Source of the DNA: JAJEAO01 sp963667635
GTDB taxonomy: Bacteria; Acidobacteriota; Vicinamibacteria; Marinacidobacterales; Marinacidobacteraceae
Direction: 5' to 3'
Length of the DNA: 64,000 nucleotides
Assembly (NCBI GenBank): GCA_965232015.1
Contig: OZ246946.1
Span: forward strand, 2,108,001-2,172,000
The notes under the pieces were generated by a model that made no database searches, had not been told where the DNA came from, and saw only the letters and a list, made by a program, of their open reading frames with translations. The position numbers and the translations under genes were made by a program. Below are positions 38,123-47,372 of this stretch, one piece after another. Positions within the stretch are counted from its first letter, which is position 1; each line of letters opens with the position of its first letter.

Positions 38123-39460
38123 CTACGCCGACTCCTCCGAAGTAGCGATGGGGTCTTCGGGTCGGAAGGCGAGGCAGCGGAAGGTGTCGACGATCCGCGC
38201 GTACTCCGACTCACTCGATTCCATGAACGCCTCCAGCCTCCGGATCACCTCCGTCCTGGCCGCGGATCTCGACAGCGCGAACAGCTCGTCGTGCGGCAGA
38301 AGGCTCGTGTAGTAGAGGCGGTACCCGCCGAAGCCCCGATCTTCCATCGAGTAGTCGTCCGGCCTCTGGCGATTGATGGGGGTCGCCTCCACGAACGCTC
38401 GCAGCCGATCCACCAGAGTTTCTTCCCTCTGGGCCTCGCCGGGAGGATCCTGGAGAAAGAAGCCCACCCAGACTCCGTGATGCCGGAACGTGAGCGCCCA
38501 TCGAAGGGTGTCTCGCCTGCCGCCCAGACGCTCGGCCGTCTCGGCGAGGTCCGGATCGGTCCAGGTCAGCCAGTAATGAGTACCCGCTGGGTTCTGGGAC
38601 GACATCGGTGTCGAGCCGCGTCCGTGAAGGTACGCGGACACGGCTCGACGCAAGTCCATGGGCCGCTGCCCGCTCTCCTTCACCAGCCGGAGCAACGTCT
38701 CGCCGTAGATCTCCCGGTCCTCGCGCACCTTCGCGATGACCGCAGCGTTCCCGCCCTCCCCCAGCACTCGACGGAGCTGCCCGAGGATCTCACGATGCTC
38801 ATCGAGCAGCGTCCGGAAGGCGTGTGACTCCACCGGGTCGAGCCAGCGGGCGAGCAGGACCAGGTACTGCCGGATGAACGCACGGACGCCGGGAGCCCGA
38901 AACCGCCGCCCCTCTCGACGCTCCAGAAGCGCGCGGATGCGGTCGCGGACCGACGTCCAGCTCAAGTTGGCGATGCCCGGAGCGTGAAAGCTCCCTTCCG
39001 GTGAAGTCGTGAGCAGGACGCTCCTCACCGCGTGTCCGGGATACCTGATGCGCAGCTCCCGTTCGTAGCGCCGGACCTGCTTCACGTGGGCGGCGGTCGC
39101 CGGCGACATCTTGTTCTCGATGGCGATCAGACACTTCTCGCGCTCGAAGGCGAGGGTGGCGTCCACATAGTCGCGCTCGCGCCAGACCCCCACACTCGAC
39201 GCCTCGAAGCCGAGCTCCGGGAGAGGCTTCGCGTCCCCATCCCGGAGTCGCTCGCGGACATGGGCCACGAACCACTCCAGGAACGCGGAGCCGACGCCAT
39301 GGGTCTCTGAAGACTGGAGGAGCCACGCCAGCACGTTGCTCTGGCGGATCTCGTAGTCCGCGTTCCGGAGGACGTCGAACGCACTGAACTCCGGCTTCAG
39401 GCCCCGGTGGTACTCCCGGAAGCGGGGGTCGTCGAGCAGGGTCCGAAGCTTCTCGTCCAT
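38123..39460 (-). CDS. PD-(D/E)XK nuclease superfamily protein (PDDEXK_4), copy 1
   Basis: The product is 445 residues. The nuclease core is in the N-terminal third: Asp100 in DYVDATLAFE and the Glu115-x-Lys117 pair in CLIAIENKMSP, followed by HVKQVRRYERELR and SVLLTTSPEGSF. The N-terminus ADYEIRQSNVLAWLL and the segment SETHGVGSAFLEWF are typical of the PDDEXK_4 family. No partner methylase or ATPase is adjacent. A close paralogue of 446 residues lies at 40987-42327 on the same strand, with a PIN toxin-antitoxin pair and a membrane-protein gene between them. Confidence 0.82.
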   Translation of the reverse strand: MDEKLRTLLDDPRFREYHRGLKPEFSAFDVLRNADYEIRQSNVLAWLLQSSETHGVGSAFLEWFVAHVRERLRDGDAKPLPELGFEASSVGVWRERDYVDATLAFEREKCLIAIENKMSPATAAHVKQVRRYERELRIRYPGHAVRSVLLTTSPEGSFHAPGIANLSWTSVRDRIRALLERREGRRFRAPGVRAFIRQYLVLLARWLDPVESHAFRTLLDEHREILGQLRRVLGEGGNAAVIAKVREDREIYGETLLRLVKESGQRPMDLRRAVSAYLHGRGSTPMSSQNPAGTHYWLTWTDPDLAETAERLGGRRDTLRWALTFRHHGVWVGFFLQDPPGEAQREETLVDRLRAFVEATPINRQRPDDYSMEDRGFGGYRLYYTSLLPHDELFALSRSAARTEVIRRLEAFMESSESEYARIVDTFRCLAFRPEDPIATSEESA

Positions 39461-39525
39461 GCTGGATTCTCTCCGATCCCGGGGCCGCCGGGCGGGGCGC
39501 TCCGTAAACGGCCGGTCGGCTCAGC

Positions 39526-39963
39526 TCAGGGCGCCACCCACGGATCCACGGCCAGCGCCCCGGTTCCCTCGAAGTCGCGCGTGTTGCGGGTGAGGATCCG
39601 CAGGTTTCGGGTCACCGCGACCGCCGCGAGGAACGCCTCGGGAAGCTGATCGTCGAGCGGCCTCCCCGCCCGTCGTCTGACCTCGAGAATCTGGGCGCAC
39701 ACCCCAGCGTCGTCGTGGGTCCAGGGGAGCACCCAGTCTCCGAAGAGGTCCCGCTCGAACATGAGGTAGCGCTCCGTGAGGTCCCGGCGCCGTTTCCCGA
39801 CGGGCATCCGCCCGAGGCCGTTCAGGATCTCCCAGACGGTGACCGTCGAGATCGCGAGACTCCCGACCTCAAGCTGATCCAGGAACGCCACGACGCGGCG
39901 GTCAGGGGCCGGCCTCATCAGCTCCGCGACGATGTTTGCATCGAGCAGCCAGCGCGGCGACAC
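39526..39963 (-). CDS. PIN-domain toxin (FitB/VapC-like)
   Basis: The product is 145 residues starting at a GTG (39961-39963): MSPRWLLDANIVAELMRP. Acidic residues of the PIN site appear in LLDANIV, VTVWEILNGLGR, GRPLDDQLPEAF and LTRNTRDFEGTG. It begins 2 bp after the antitoxin stop. It is located just after the PD-(D/E)XK copy 1 in transcript order reversed, that is, upstream of it on the minus strand. A remnant of its C-terminal end is found beside copy 2 (42392-42476). Confidence 0.87.
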   Translation of the reverse strand: MSPRWLLDANIVAELMRPAPDRRVVAFLDQLEVGSLAISTVTVWEILNGLGRMPVGKRRRDLTERYLMFERDLFGDWVLPWTHDDAGVCAQILEVRRRAGRPLDDQLPEAFLAAVAVTRNLRILTRNTRDFEGTGALAVDPWVAP

Positions 39964-39965
39964 GC

Positions 39966-40238
39966 TCAGGTGAGCTCGTCGTCGGGCGCCGAGCGGCCCG
40001 AGAAGTCCACGCGGGGATACTTGTCTCGGCCGCGCGGGGGCAACTCGACGCCATGCTCCGGGCCGAAGTAGCGACGGGCGATCTCGCCGACGCTGCGACG
40101 CCGGGCGCTTCGCTCACGCCGGCGCCGAATCAGCCTGCGCACGAACTCCTCCATCGAGACCCCGGCCCGCTTGGCCTCCGCCTGCAGCCAGAACTTCTCC
40201 CCCTCGGTCAATCCGCGGACGGTGATGGTCGTACTCAC
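39966..40238 (-). CDS. Antitoxin of the PIN pair (ribbon-helix-helix, FitA-like)
   Basis: The product is 90 residues from a GTG at 40236-40238 with GGAGGTGC just upstream. The N-terminus STTITVRGLTEGEKFWLQAE and RAGVSMEEFVRRLIRRR fits FitA/ribbon-helix-helix antitoxins, and the C-terminal half is basic then acidic. The toxin start follows 2 bp after the stop, so both are cotranscribed. An ATG at 40257-40259 would add seven residues. Confidence 0.82.
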   Translation of the reverse strand: MSTTITVRGLTEGEKFWLQAEAKRAGVSMEEFVRRLIRRRRERSARRRSVGEIARRYFGPEHGVELPPRGRDKYPRVDFSGRSAPDDELT

Positions 40239-40581
40239 GAGCGCACCTCCCAGAGTCATCTCGATGCTAGCACGTGATGAATGCACTGGCGTGGGAGTAG
40301 CTCCGTCGCGGGATCCATGTCCAGGCCGGCGGCGACGGCGGCCTCCCCATCTCGGTCGCGCTCCCGAAGACCTTTTTGGTTGGGCGCTCCTCGCCGCCCT
40401 GCGGGAGATACGTCGCACAGGAGCGACGGAGTCGAGCCCGAGAACGTGGCCGGCTTCAGACAATCTGTCGGTCATCCATCCGGCCAGATGTCGTCTTCTC
40501 GGGAGACTCGGCGGGCGACGACCTGACCGGGCGAACGCCCCGGGGGCAAAGACCCGAGCTCCGCGTGCAGGACGAGTCCGA
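40239..40581. other. Intergenic stretch without a recognised gene
   Basis: About 340 bases between the antitoxin start and the small membrane-protein gene. Frames here have no domain. No repeat of the palindrome family was seen. Confidence 0.5.
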
Positions 40582-40911
40582 TCAGGAGTTGGGCGGCGTG
40601 AGCCTGCGCCTCCGGGAGCGCCAGAGTTCCACGCCGCCCGCGACTCCGGCGCCGGCGACGAGGAAGGATGGCAGCGGGGTCGGGATCGCGGTCAGGATCG
40701 CCACGATGAGTCCCTTGCCGACGGCGAGATCGAGGTCGTTCCCCGGCGTTCGGCGTTGGACGAGCGTCACCGCGGCCCCGAGGGCGACACCGACCGGAAT
40801 GGACGCCAGCCACCCGATACCGAGCGTGGCCGCGGTGGCGCCGAACAACATCGAGTCCACCGCCACGACGGCGACCGCGGCCGCCGGGTGGAGACCGATC
40901 ACGCGCAACAT
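40582..40911 (-). CDS. Small polytopic membrane protein, unknown
   Basis: The product is 109 residues with about three hydrophobic segments (HPAAAVAVVAVDSMLFGATA, LASIPVGVALGAAVTLV, LIVAILTAIPTPLPSFLVAG) and short basic ends. The sequence is coherent and starts with an ATG (40909-40911). No function is recognised. It lies between the antitoxin and the second PD-(D/E)XK copy. Confidence 0.6.
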   Translation of the reverse strand: MLRVIGLHPAAAVAVVAVDSMLFGATAATLGIGWLASIPVGVALGAAVTLVQRRTPGNDLDLAVGKGLIVAILTAIPTPLPSFLVAGAGVAGGVELWRSRRRRLTPPNS

Positions 40912-40986
40912 GCCGAGTCCTCCTCGCGGCTCCCGGTCGCCTCAAGCGAAGCAAGCGCGTCGGCCACGTGAGCCCCGAACGTCTGG

Positions 40987-42327
40987 CTACGCCGACCCTT
41001 CTGGCCTGGGGCTGGGGTCATCGGGCCTGAAGGCGAGGCCGTGGAAATAGTCCGCGATGCGCTTGTACTCCGACTGGTCCGAGTCCATGAACTCGTTCAG
41101 CCTCCGGATCACTTCATTCCCGGCTTCCGATCGTGACAGCTTGAAGAGATCCTCGTGCGGGAGGACGTTCTTGTAGTAGAGCCGGTGCCCGCCGAAGCCC
41201 CGGCCCACCATCTCGTAGCCGTTGGGCCTCTGGCGGTTGATCGGGGTCGCCTCCACGAAGGCCCGCAGTCGATCCACCAGGGTTTCCTTCCCTTTGGCCT
41301 CGCCGGGAGGGTCGTAGAGAAAGAAACCCACGCAGACCCCATGATGCCGGAACGTGAGCGCCCAGCGTAGGGTGTCGCGCCCGCCGCCCAGCCGCTTGGC
41401 CGTCTCGGCCAGGTCCGTATCGGTCCAGGTCAACCAGTAGTGAGTCTGCCCAGGATTCTGGGAGGACATGGTCGTCCAGCCGCGTCCGCGCAAGTACCGG
41501 GACACCACCGCCCGCAAGTCCATGGGGCTCTGTCCGCTCTCCTTGACCAGTCGGAGAAGCGTCTCGCTGTACGGCTCACGGTCCACCGGGACCCTCGCGA
41601 GGACAGCGGCGTCCCCGCCCTCCCCCAGCACCCGACGCAGCTCCTCCAGAATCCCCCTATGCTCGTCGAGGATCGCGCGCGGTCCGTTCGCTCCCATCGA
41701 ATCGAGCCAGCGGTCGAGAAGAACCAGATACTGGTGGATGAACGCCCTGACGCTCGGAGAGCGGAACCGCCGGGGCTCCCGGCGCTCCAGAAGCGCGCCC
41801 ATACCTTCGCGCACCCCCGCCCACCAGCTCACGTTGGCCATGCCCGGAGCGTGGAAGCTCCCCTCTGGAGAGGTGGTGAGCAGAACGCTCCTCACCGTGT
41901 GGCTGGGGTATAGGCACCGCAGGGTCCGTTCGTAACGCCGGACCTGCTTCACGTGCGCCACCGTCGCCGGCGACATCTTGTTCTCCACGGCGATCAGGCA
42001 CTTCTTCCGCTCGAATGCGAGGGTGATGTCCACGTCGTTCCACTCCCGCCGGATCTCGACGTTTGACACCGCGACGCCGAGCTCCGGGAGGGGCTCCGCG
42101 TCCCCATCCCGGAGCCTCTCGCGGATATGGCCCACGAACGACTCCAGGAAAGCGGAGCCGACGCCATGGGTCTCGGAAGACCGGAGAAGCCACGCCAGCA
42201 CGTTGCTCTGGCGGATTTCGTAGTCCGCGTTCCGGAGGACGTCGAACGCGTTGAACTCAGGCTTCCGGCCCCGGTGATACTCCCGGAAGCGGGGGTCGTC
42301 GAGCACGTTCCAGACTTTCTCGTCCAC
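40987..42327 (-). CDS. PD-(D/E)XK nuclease superfamily protein (PDDEXK_4), copy 2
   Basis: The product is 446 residues and closely similar to copy 1 over its length, including ADYEIRQSNVLAWLL, SETHGVGSAFLES, the catalytic NDVDITLAFERKKC and LIAVENKMSP, and the C-terminal GGHRLYYKNVLPHEDLF. The start is a GTG at 42325-42327 after GGAGGA. A longer frame to 42504 would include unrelated residues. The intact catalytic residues in both copies argue that both are functional rather than one being a decaying duplicate. Confidence 0.82.
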   Translation of the reverse strand: MDEKVWNVLDDPRFREYHRGRKPEFNAFDVLRNADYEIRQSNVLAWLLRSSETHGVGSAFLESFVGHIRERLRDGDAEPLPELGVAVSNVEIRREWNDVDITLAFERKKCLIAVENKMSPATVAHVKQVRRYERTLRCLYPSHTVRSVLLTTSPEGSFHAPGMANVSWWAGVREGMGALLERREPRRFRSPSVRAFIHQYLVLLDRWLDSMGANGPRAILDEHRGILEELRRVLGEGGDAAVLARVPVDREPYSETLLRLVKESGQSPMDLRAVVSRYLRGRGWTTMSSQNPGQTHYWLTWTDTDLAETAKRLGGGRDTLRWALTFRHHGVCVGFFLYDPPGEAKGKETLVDRLRAFVEATPINRQRPNGYEMVGRGFGGHRLYYKNVLPHEDLFKLSRSEAGNEVIRRLNEFMDSDQSEYKRIADYFHGLAFRPDDPSPRPEGSA

Positions 42328-42391
42328 GTCTCTTCCTCCCCGATCCGGGCGGCGCCCGGGCACGATTCTCTCCGACAGTCGGTTGGCCGAG

Positions 42392-42476
42392 CTCAGGATG
42401 CCACCCGGGGATCCACGGTTAGCGCCCCGGTGCCCTTGAAGTCCCGTGTGTTGCGAGTGACGATGCGCAGGGTTTC
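42392..42476 (-). pseudogene. Remnant of the PIN toxin C-terminus beside PDDEXK copy 2
   Basis: About 80 bases match the end of the 39526-39963 toxin gene (shared GGATCCACGG, AGCGCCCCGGT and GTGTTGCG blocks, same orientation and same position relative to the nuclease gene). The rest of the toxin is missing. This marks a segmental duplication covering nuclease plus toxin end. Confidence 0.7.
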
Positions 42477-42570
42477 CTACCGCCCCCGCGCTGCCCCTCG
42501 ACACGGCGCGAAGCGAGCAAGAGCGCCGCTACAATTCGCTCGTGCAAGTGCTACCACCGGCGACCGTTCC

Positions 42571-42816
42571 ATGACCGGCGATCAAGGCGGCGTGTCGTCC
42601 GCCATCCATGCCGTGATCACGGCGAGCGGCGAGTGGTTCGTCGCCGAGTGTCTCGAAGTCGCGGTGGTCACACAGGGCAGAACGCTGGACGAGACCCTGG
42701 TCAACCTTCGAGAGGCCCTCGCGCTCCACTTCGATCGCACTGAGCGGGATCGGCTCGGCTTCTCTGACACTTCGCGACTTGTCGTGAGCTACGAGACTTC
42801 CGCCTTTGCGGCCTGA
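42571..42816 (+). CDS. HicB-family antitoxin
   Basis: The product is 81 residues. The HicB/UPF0150 core is AIHAVITASGEWFVAECLEV with VVTQGRTLDETLVNLREAL following. The C-terminus is short, without a DNA-binding domain. The stop TGA overlaps the ATG of the HicA gene by one base (TGATG), giving translational coupling. HicB normally sequesters HicA. Confidence 0.85.
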   Translation: MTGDQGGVSSAIHAVITASGEWFVAECLEVAVVTQGRTLDETLVNLREALALHFDRTERDRLGFSDTSRLVVSYETSAFAA

Positions 42817-43061
42817 TGCCGCGCCTCCGGCGGCTCCGATCACGAGAAGTCCTGAGGATCCTGACAGATGTCGGGTTCTCGGTGGAGCGGGTCCGAGGCA
42901 GCCATGCCCGGCTCACGAGGATCTCTGAATCGGGTCGCCGGCAGTCGCTGACCGTTCCCCTTCATCCCGAGCTGGCTGTCAGCACCGTACGGGCGATCTA
43001 CCGGCAGGCATCCCGGTTCGTGCCTCCTGAAGAGCTACGCCCCGGGTTCTTCTCCGACTGA
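42816..43061 (+). CDS. HicA-family mRNA interferase toxin
   Basis: The product is 81 residues: SREVLRILTDVGFSVERVRG followed by the catalytic His30 in GSHARL and SLTVPLHPELAVSTVRAIYR. This is the YcfA/HicA double-stranded-RNA-binding-like fold that cleaves mRNA. It follows HicB directly and ends 23 bp before the convergent argB stop. Confidence 0.88.
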   Translation: MPRLRRLRSREVLRILTDVGFSVERVRGSHARLTRISESGRRQSLTVPLHPELAVSTVRAIYRQASRFVPPEELRPGFFSD

Positions 43062-43084
43062 GCGACGGGGCTGGAGGCGTTGCT

Positions 43085-44071
43085 TCAGGCAGTCGAGGCG
43101 TCGCGGCGGCGGAGGTCGCGCTCGGCGTGGGACAGTTCCTCGAGCTCGGGGACAACGAGGGTGCCGAGACCCTCGGGGGTGAACACCTCGAGGAGCAGGC
43201 TGTCGGGCCCCGCCGGAAGCAGGTGAGCCCGGCCGACGCCACCGAGGAGCGCGTTGCGGATGCAGGTCGCCTTCGGCAGCATCCCGTCGCGGATGCTCCC
43301 CTCCTCGCGCATCCGCTCCAGACCGGCGAGATCGAGGAAGGAGACCACGCTCGTTCGATCGTCGGGATCGGCGAGGAGACCAGGCGCTTCGCCGATGAGG
43401 ACCAGCTTCTCCGCCCCGAGCGCCACTGCGAGCGCGGACGCCACCGTGTCGGCGTTGATGTTCAGGAGCGTCCCGGCCGCGTCCGCCGAGAGCGGGCTGA
43501 TCACCGGCAGCGCGCCGATGTCGAGGAGGCGCCCGAGCAGGCTGGTGTCCACCCGTTCGATGTCGCCCACGAACCCGTAGTCCACCGTCCGCGCTCCCCC
43601 GGCTTCCCGCACTTCCACCGGGGGGCGGCGGTGGGCGCGGATGAGTCCGGCGTCCACTCCCGAAAGACCGATCGCGGGCAGATCGAGGTCGCGGCAGGCG
43701 GCGAGGATCTGGGTGTTGATCTCGCCGTTCAGGATCATCGTCGCGATCCGGAGCGCCTTCTCGTCGGTGACCCGGCGCCCCTCCACGAACCGGGCGCTGA
43801 CTCCGAGCGCCCGCGCCAGCTCGGTGGACTGGGGGCCGCCCCCGTGGACGACCACGATGCGGATCCCGAGCTGGAACAGGAGCGCGACCTGTTCGATCAG
43901 CGCACGGATGTCCTCGCGGCGGGCGAGCGCCGCGCCACCGGTCTTGATGACGAACGTCTTGCCGCGGAACCGGCGCAGGTAGGGAGCAGCGTGCATCAGC
44001 GCCCGCACCCGGACGCTCCGGTGGGCCGAGTCGTCGTCGGCCGAAGTCAGGATCGGGTCGGTTTCGTTCAT
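43085..44071 (-). CDS. argB: Acetylglutamate kinase
   Basis: The product is 328 residues, slightly longer than usual because of an N-terminal extension. It shows amino-acid-kinase motifs: FVIKTGGAALARRED, VVVHGGGPQSTELARALG, ILNGEINTQILAACR and NINADTVASALAVALGAEK. It phosphorylates N-acetylglutamate in arginine synthesis. The ATG (44069-44071) overlaps the argF' stop by 4 bases. It is the last gene of argR-C-D-F'-B on the minus strand. Confidence 0.95.
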   Translation of the reverse strand: MNETDPILTSADDDSAHRSVRVRALMHAAPYLRRFRGKTFVIKTGGAALARREDIRALIEQVALLFQLGIRIVVVHGGGPQSTELARALGVSARFVEGRRVTDEKALRIATMILNGEINTQILAACRDLDLPAIGLSGVDAGLIRAHRRPPVEVREAGGARTVDYGFVGDIERVDTSLLGRLLDIGALPVISPLSADAAGTLLNINADTVASALAVALGAEKLVLIGEAPGLLADPDDRTSVVSFLDLAGLERMREEGSIRDGMLPKATCIRNALLGGVGRAHLLPAGPDSLLLEVFTPEGLGTLVVPELEELSHAERDLRRRDASTA

Positions 44072-45117
44072 CGCAGCATCCGGTGGAGCGCCGCCATCTG
44101 CGCCCACATGCGGTTCTCGGCCTGCCGCACGACTTCGCTTCGCTTCCCGTCGAGCACCTCGGCGCGCGCCACGACCTCGCGGCGCAGCGGCAGACAGTGG
44201 AGGAACCGGCAATCGGGGGCGGCGCGGTCGAACCAGTCCTCCGCCACCGTCCAGCCGATCTGCTCCTCCCGCAGCGCCCGCTCGGCGTCGCGGTCGCCGT
44301 AGTGCCGGGTGGCGCACCACGACTTCGCGTAGAGCACCTCGGCTCCTTCCATCGCCTCCGCCCGATCCTCGGTCTCGCGCACGCGGCCCCCGCTCGCCGC
44401 CGCCAGTCCCCGGGCCTGCTCCATGAGGCTCTCGGGCAGCTCGAAGCCGCCGGGCCGGAGCACGGTGACGTCCATCCCGCGGAGCGACGCCATCCGCAGC
44501 GTGTCGGCGGCGACCGCGAGCGGCAGGGGCTTCGTGTGCCGCGCCCACGACAGCACGAACCGGCCCGGCCGTTCCCGACGGCCAGCCGACGCGCCGGGGA
44601 TCGCCAGGTCGTCCAGCGTCAGCCAGTCGGCGAGCGACTGGCAGGGATGGCGGATCGCCGATTCCATGTTGAGGAACGGCTTCGGGCATAGCGCGCGGAT
44701 CCGCTCGAAGCGGGCGTCGGCGAGGTCGTCTTCAAGGTCGTCGAGCCCGGCGAACGCCCGCACCGCGAAGGCGTCGCCGTAGGAGGCGAGCACCGGAACC
44801 GCCTCGGCGATGTTCTCGGCCGCCGCGCCGTCCATGACGGCGTTCGGATCGAACTCCAGCTTGTGGATGAACCGGTCCGGGGCGATCACGAAGCTGCCGC
44901 CGCCGAGTCGCGTCATCGCCGCCTGGAAGGAGGCCTGCGTCCGCAGCGAGGGCGACAGGAACAGCAGCGCCAGCACCTTCCCCTCGAGCGCCCGCGGCTC
45001 GGGCCGCTCCCGCAGCCGGGCGGCGAGGCCGGCGATGTCCCGGATGCGGCCGGAGCCGAGGTCCTCCAGCCGATGGATCTCGCGCAGCGGGTGCGGGTCG
45101 CCGTCGCCAGCGTTCAT
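44068..45117 (-). CDS. argF': N-acetylornithine carbamoyltransferase
   Basis: The product is 349 residues. The carbamoyl-phosphate site reads LFLSPSLRTQASFQ. The segment VMDGAAAENIAEAVPVLASY and KPFLNMESAIRHPCQSLADW match acetylornithine rather than ornithine transcarbamylases, as do FVLSWARHTKPLPLAVAA and LHCLPLRREV. It would carbamoylate N-acetylornithine to N-acetylcitrulline, which requires a downstream deacetylase not in this window. Coupled by 4-base overlaps to argD and argB. Confidence 0.9.
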   Translation of the reverse strand: MNAGDGDPHPLREIHRLEDLGSGRIRDIAGLAARLRERPEPRALEGKVLALLFLSPSLRTQASFQAAMTRLGGGSFVIAPDRFIHKLEFDPNAVMDGAAAENIAEAVPVLASYGDAFAVRAFAGLDDLEDDLADARFERIRALCPKPFLNMESAIRHPCQSLADWLTLDDLAIPGASAGRRERPGRFVLSWARHTKPLPLAVAADTLRMASLRGMDVTVLRPGGFELPESLMEQARGLAAASGGRVRETEDRAEAMEGAEVLYAKSWCATRHYGDRDAERALREEQIGWTVAEDWFDRAAPDCRFLHCLPLRREVVARAEVLDGKRSEVVRQAENRMWAQMAALHRMLR

Positions 45118-46265
45118 TGTTCCGCTCCCATGTCCGAAAGCGCCGCGACCAGCGCGTCCACATCTTCATCGCCGAGCGTGAGCGGCGGCAGGAGACGCAG
45201 CACCGCCGGGTCCGTCGAGGTCCCGGCGAGGATGCCGCGCTCGAGCAAGCCGTCCCGGACCTCGCGCGCCGGACGCGAGCAGACGAGCCCGAGCAGGAAG
45301 CCGCGGCCCTGGACCGCGACGACCGGCCCGGTGACCGCCTCGGCGGCGATGCGATCGGAGAGGCGGCGGACCCGCGCGAGGAGACCCTCCTCGCGGATCA
45401 CCCGGACGACGGCGGTGACGAGCGCGGCGGCGAGCGGCCCGCCTCCGAAGGTCGTCCCGAGCGATCCGACCGGCAGGGCGTCGGCGAGCTCGGCCGGGGC
45501 GAGCACCGCGCCCGCCGGATAGCCGCCCGCGAGCGCCTTGGCGGTGGTCAGGAGGTCGGGTGTGACGCCGGACCACTCGCAGGCGAAGGCGCGGCCACTG
45601 CGACCCATGCCGCACTGGACTTCGTCGAAGATGAGGAGCGCTCCGGAGCGGTCGCAGGCGCGGCGGGCTGCGGTCAGCACCGCGTCCGACAGCGCCACCG
45701 CCCCCGCCATCCCCTGGACCGGCTCGAGGATCACGGCGGCAACCGACTCGTCCACCGCCGCATCGAGCGCCGAAGGGTCGTCGCGGGAGACCCTCCGCAC
45801 CTCGAATGGCAGAGCGGGGAAGTGGTACCACCGGGGCGAGCCGTCGGTCACCGCGGCCGCCGCCGCGGTGCGGCCGTGGAAGCCGCCCGAGACCGCGACG
45901 ACCGTCGTCCGGCCGACCCGCGCCCGGAACGCGAGCCGCAACGCGTTCTCGTTCGCCTCGGCGCCGCTGTTCACGAAGAACACGCGGTCGAGGCCGTCGG
46001 GAGCGAACCCGGCGAGCGCCTCGGCCGCTTCGGCGCGCTCCCGGTTCGGGACCGCGTTCGTCTGGAACAGGAGCCGCTCGCCCACGCCCCGCAGGCAGGC
46101 GTTCACCGCCGGATGGCCATACCCGAGGCCGCAGACGGCGTGGCCGCCGTAGAAGTCGAGCAGCTCCCGCCCGTCGGCGGTCCGGATCCGGGCTCCGGCG
46201 CCGGAGACCGGCTCCAGCGGCAATTGGGCATAGACCGGAAACAGGAACGGGGATTCGGCGGGCAT
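45114..46265 (-). CDS. argD: Acetylornithine aminotransferase
   Basis: The product is 383 residues, a class III PLP aminotransferase. Landmarks: FYGGHAVCGLGYGHP, FFVNSGAEANENALRLA, LLIFDEVQCGMGRSG and the PLP-lysine segment LTTAKALAGGYPAGAV. It converts N-acetylglutamate semialdehyde to N-acetylornithine. Start MPAESPFLFPVYAQLPL is 24 bp after the argC stop. Confidence 0.93.
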   Translation of the reverse strand: MPAESPFLFPVYAQLPLEPVSGAGARIRTADGRELLDFYGGHAVCGLGYGHPAVNACLRGVGERLLFQTNAVPNRERAEAAEALAGFAPDGLDRVFFVNSGAEANENALRLAFRARVGRTTVVAVSGGFHGRTAAAAAVTDGSPRWYHFPALPFEVRRVSRDDPSALDAAVDESVAAVILEPVQGMAGAVALSDAVLTAARRACDRSGALLIFDEVQCGMGRSGRAFACEWSGVTPDLLTTAKALAGGYPAGAVLAPAELADALPVGSLGTTFGGGPLAAALVTAVVRVIREEGLLARVRRLSDRIAAEAVTGPVVAVQGRGFLLGLVCSRPAREVRDGLLERGILAGTSTDPAVLRLLPPLTLGDEDVDALVAALSDMGAEQ

Positions 46266-46289
46266 GGCTTTGCTCTATTGGCGGCTCGA

Positions 46290-47372
46290 TCAGAGCCAGC
46301 CGGGGGGAGGGGTGGTCAGGCCGGCGTCGTCGGGCAGTCCGAGCAGGCGGTTCATCCACTGGACCCCGCCGCTCGCCGCGCCCTTGCCGAGGTTGTCGAT
46401 CGCGGACATGGCGACGATCGTCTCGCCGTCGGTCCGGGCGCCGACGACCGCGGCGGCCGATCCGACCGTCTCCTTGAGGCGGGGCGCGTCGGAGACCCGA
46501 ACGAGCGGCGCCTCGGCGTAGAAGTCCCGGTAGAGGATGTCGAGGGCGTCGTTGCTCATCGGGCTCGTCGGCCTCAGGAACGCGGTGGCGTGGATGCCGC
46601 GGGCGAACGGCCCCGAGTGCGGAACGAATCGCACCCGGGGACGCGCCCCGCCGGGCGGCTGGAGCATGTCCTCCATCTCGGGCGCGTGACGGTGCGACAG
46701 GGCCTTGTAGGTGTAGAGGTTGGCGTGCCGGAACGGATGGTGGGTCGTGGGTTTCGGCGAGCCTCCCGACCCGGTGCTCCCGGTGATGGCGGCGACGTGA
46801 ATCTCGGGGCCGACCCGGCCGGTGCGGCAGAGCGGAGCCGCCGCGAGCGCGACCGCGGAGGCGAAGCAGCCGGGATGCCCGATGCGGATGCCGGTCGTGT
46901 CTCCCGCCTCGAACTCGGGAAGGCCGGATCGGAACGTGGGCAGGAGATCGGGGGTCGGATGGGGGACGCCGTAGATCCGCTCGAAGGTCTCCGGGTCGGG
47001 GTGGCGGAAGTCGGCGGAGAGGTCCACGACCGGAACCTCGATCCCGACGGCTTCGGCCGCTTCCAGAAGGACCGCGATCTGGGGGGCCGAGGCGGTATGG
47101 GGCGCGGCGGAGAGAGCGGCGATCCGGCCGACGCTCCCGGCGCCGCGGCGGAGCAGCGCGGGAACGTCATCAGGGGAGACGAACCGGTCGTCGGGGAAGG
47201 CGAGGCTCAGATGGGGAAAGGAGTCGGCGATGGGCGCTCCGCCGTGGCTCTTCGACACGGCTCCGAGAAGGTCGAGGGTCGGGTGCCCGGCGATCCACCG
47301 CAGCAGCTCCCCGGCGACGTAGCCGGACGCGCCCAGGATGATCGTCCCGACCGGAGTGGTGGGGTGGCTCAT
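46290..47372 (-). CDS. argC: N-acetyl-gamma-glutamyl-phosphate reductase
   Basis: The product is 360 residues. The NADP-binding start is TIILGASGYVAGELLRWI, the catalytic cysteine is in IRIGHPGCFASAVA, and PHSGPFARGIHATAF with SAIDNLGKGAASGGVQ are typical. It reduces acetylglutamyl phosphate to the semialdehyde. The start overlaps the argR stop by 4 bases. Confidence 0.95.
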   Translation of the reverse strand: MSHPTTPVGTIILGASGYVAGELLRWIAGHPTLDLLGAVSKSHGGAPIADSFPHLSLAFPDDRFVSPDDVPALLRRGAGSVGRIAALSAAPHTASAPQIAVLLEAAEAVGIEVPVVDLSADFRHPDPETFERIYGVPHPTPDLLPTFRSGLPEFEAGDTTGIRIGHPGCFASAVALAAAPLCRTGRVGPEIHVAAITGSTGSGGSPKPTTHHPFRHANLYTYKALSHRHAPEMEDMLQPPGGARPRVRFVPHSGPFARGIHATAFLRPTSPMSNDALDILYRDFYAEAPLVRVSDAPRLKETVGSAAAVVGARTDGETIVAMSAIDNLGKGAASGGVQWMNRLLGLPDDAGLTTPPPGWL

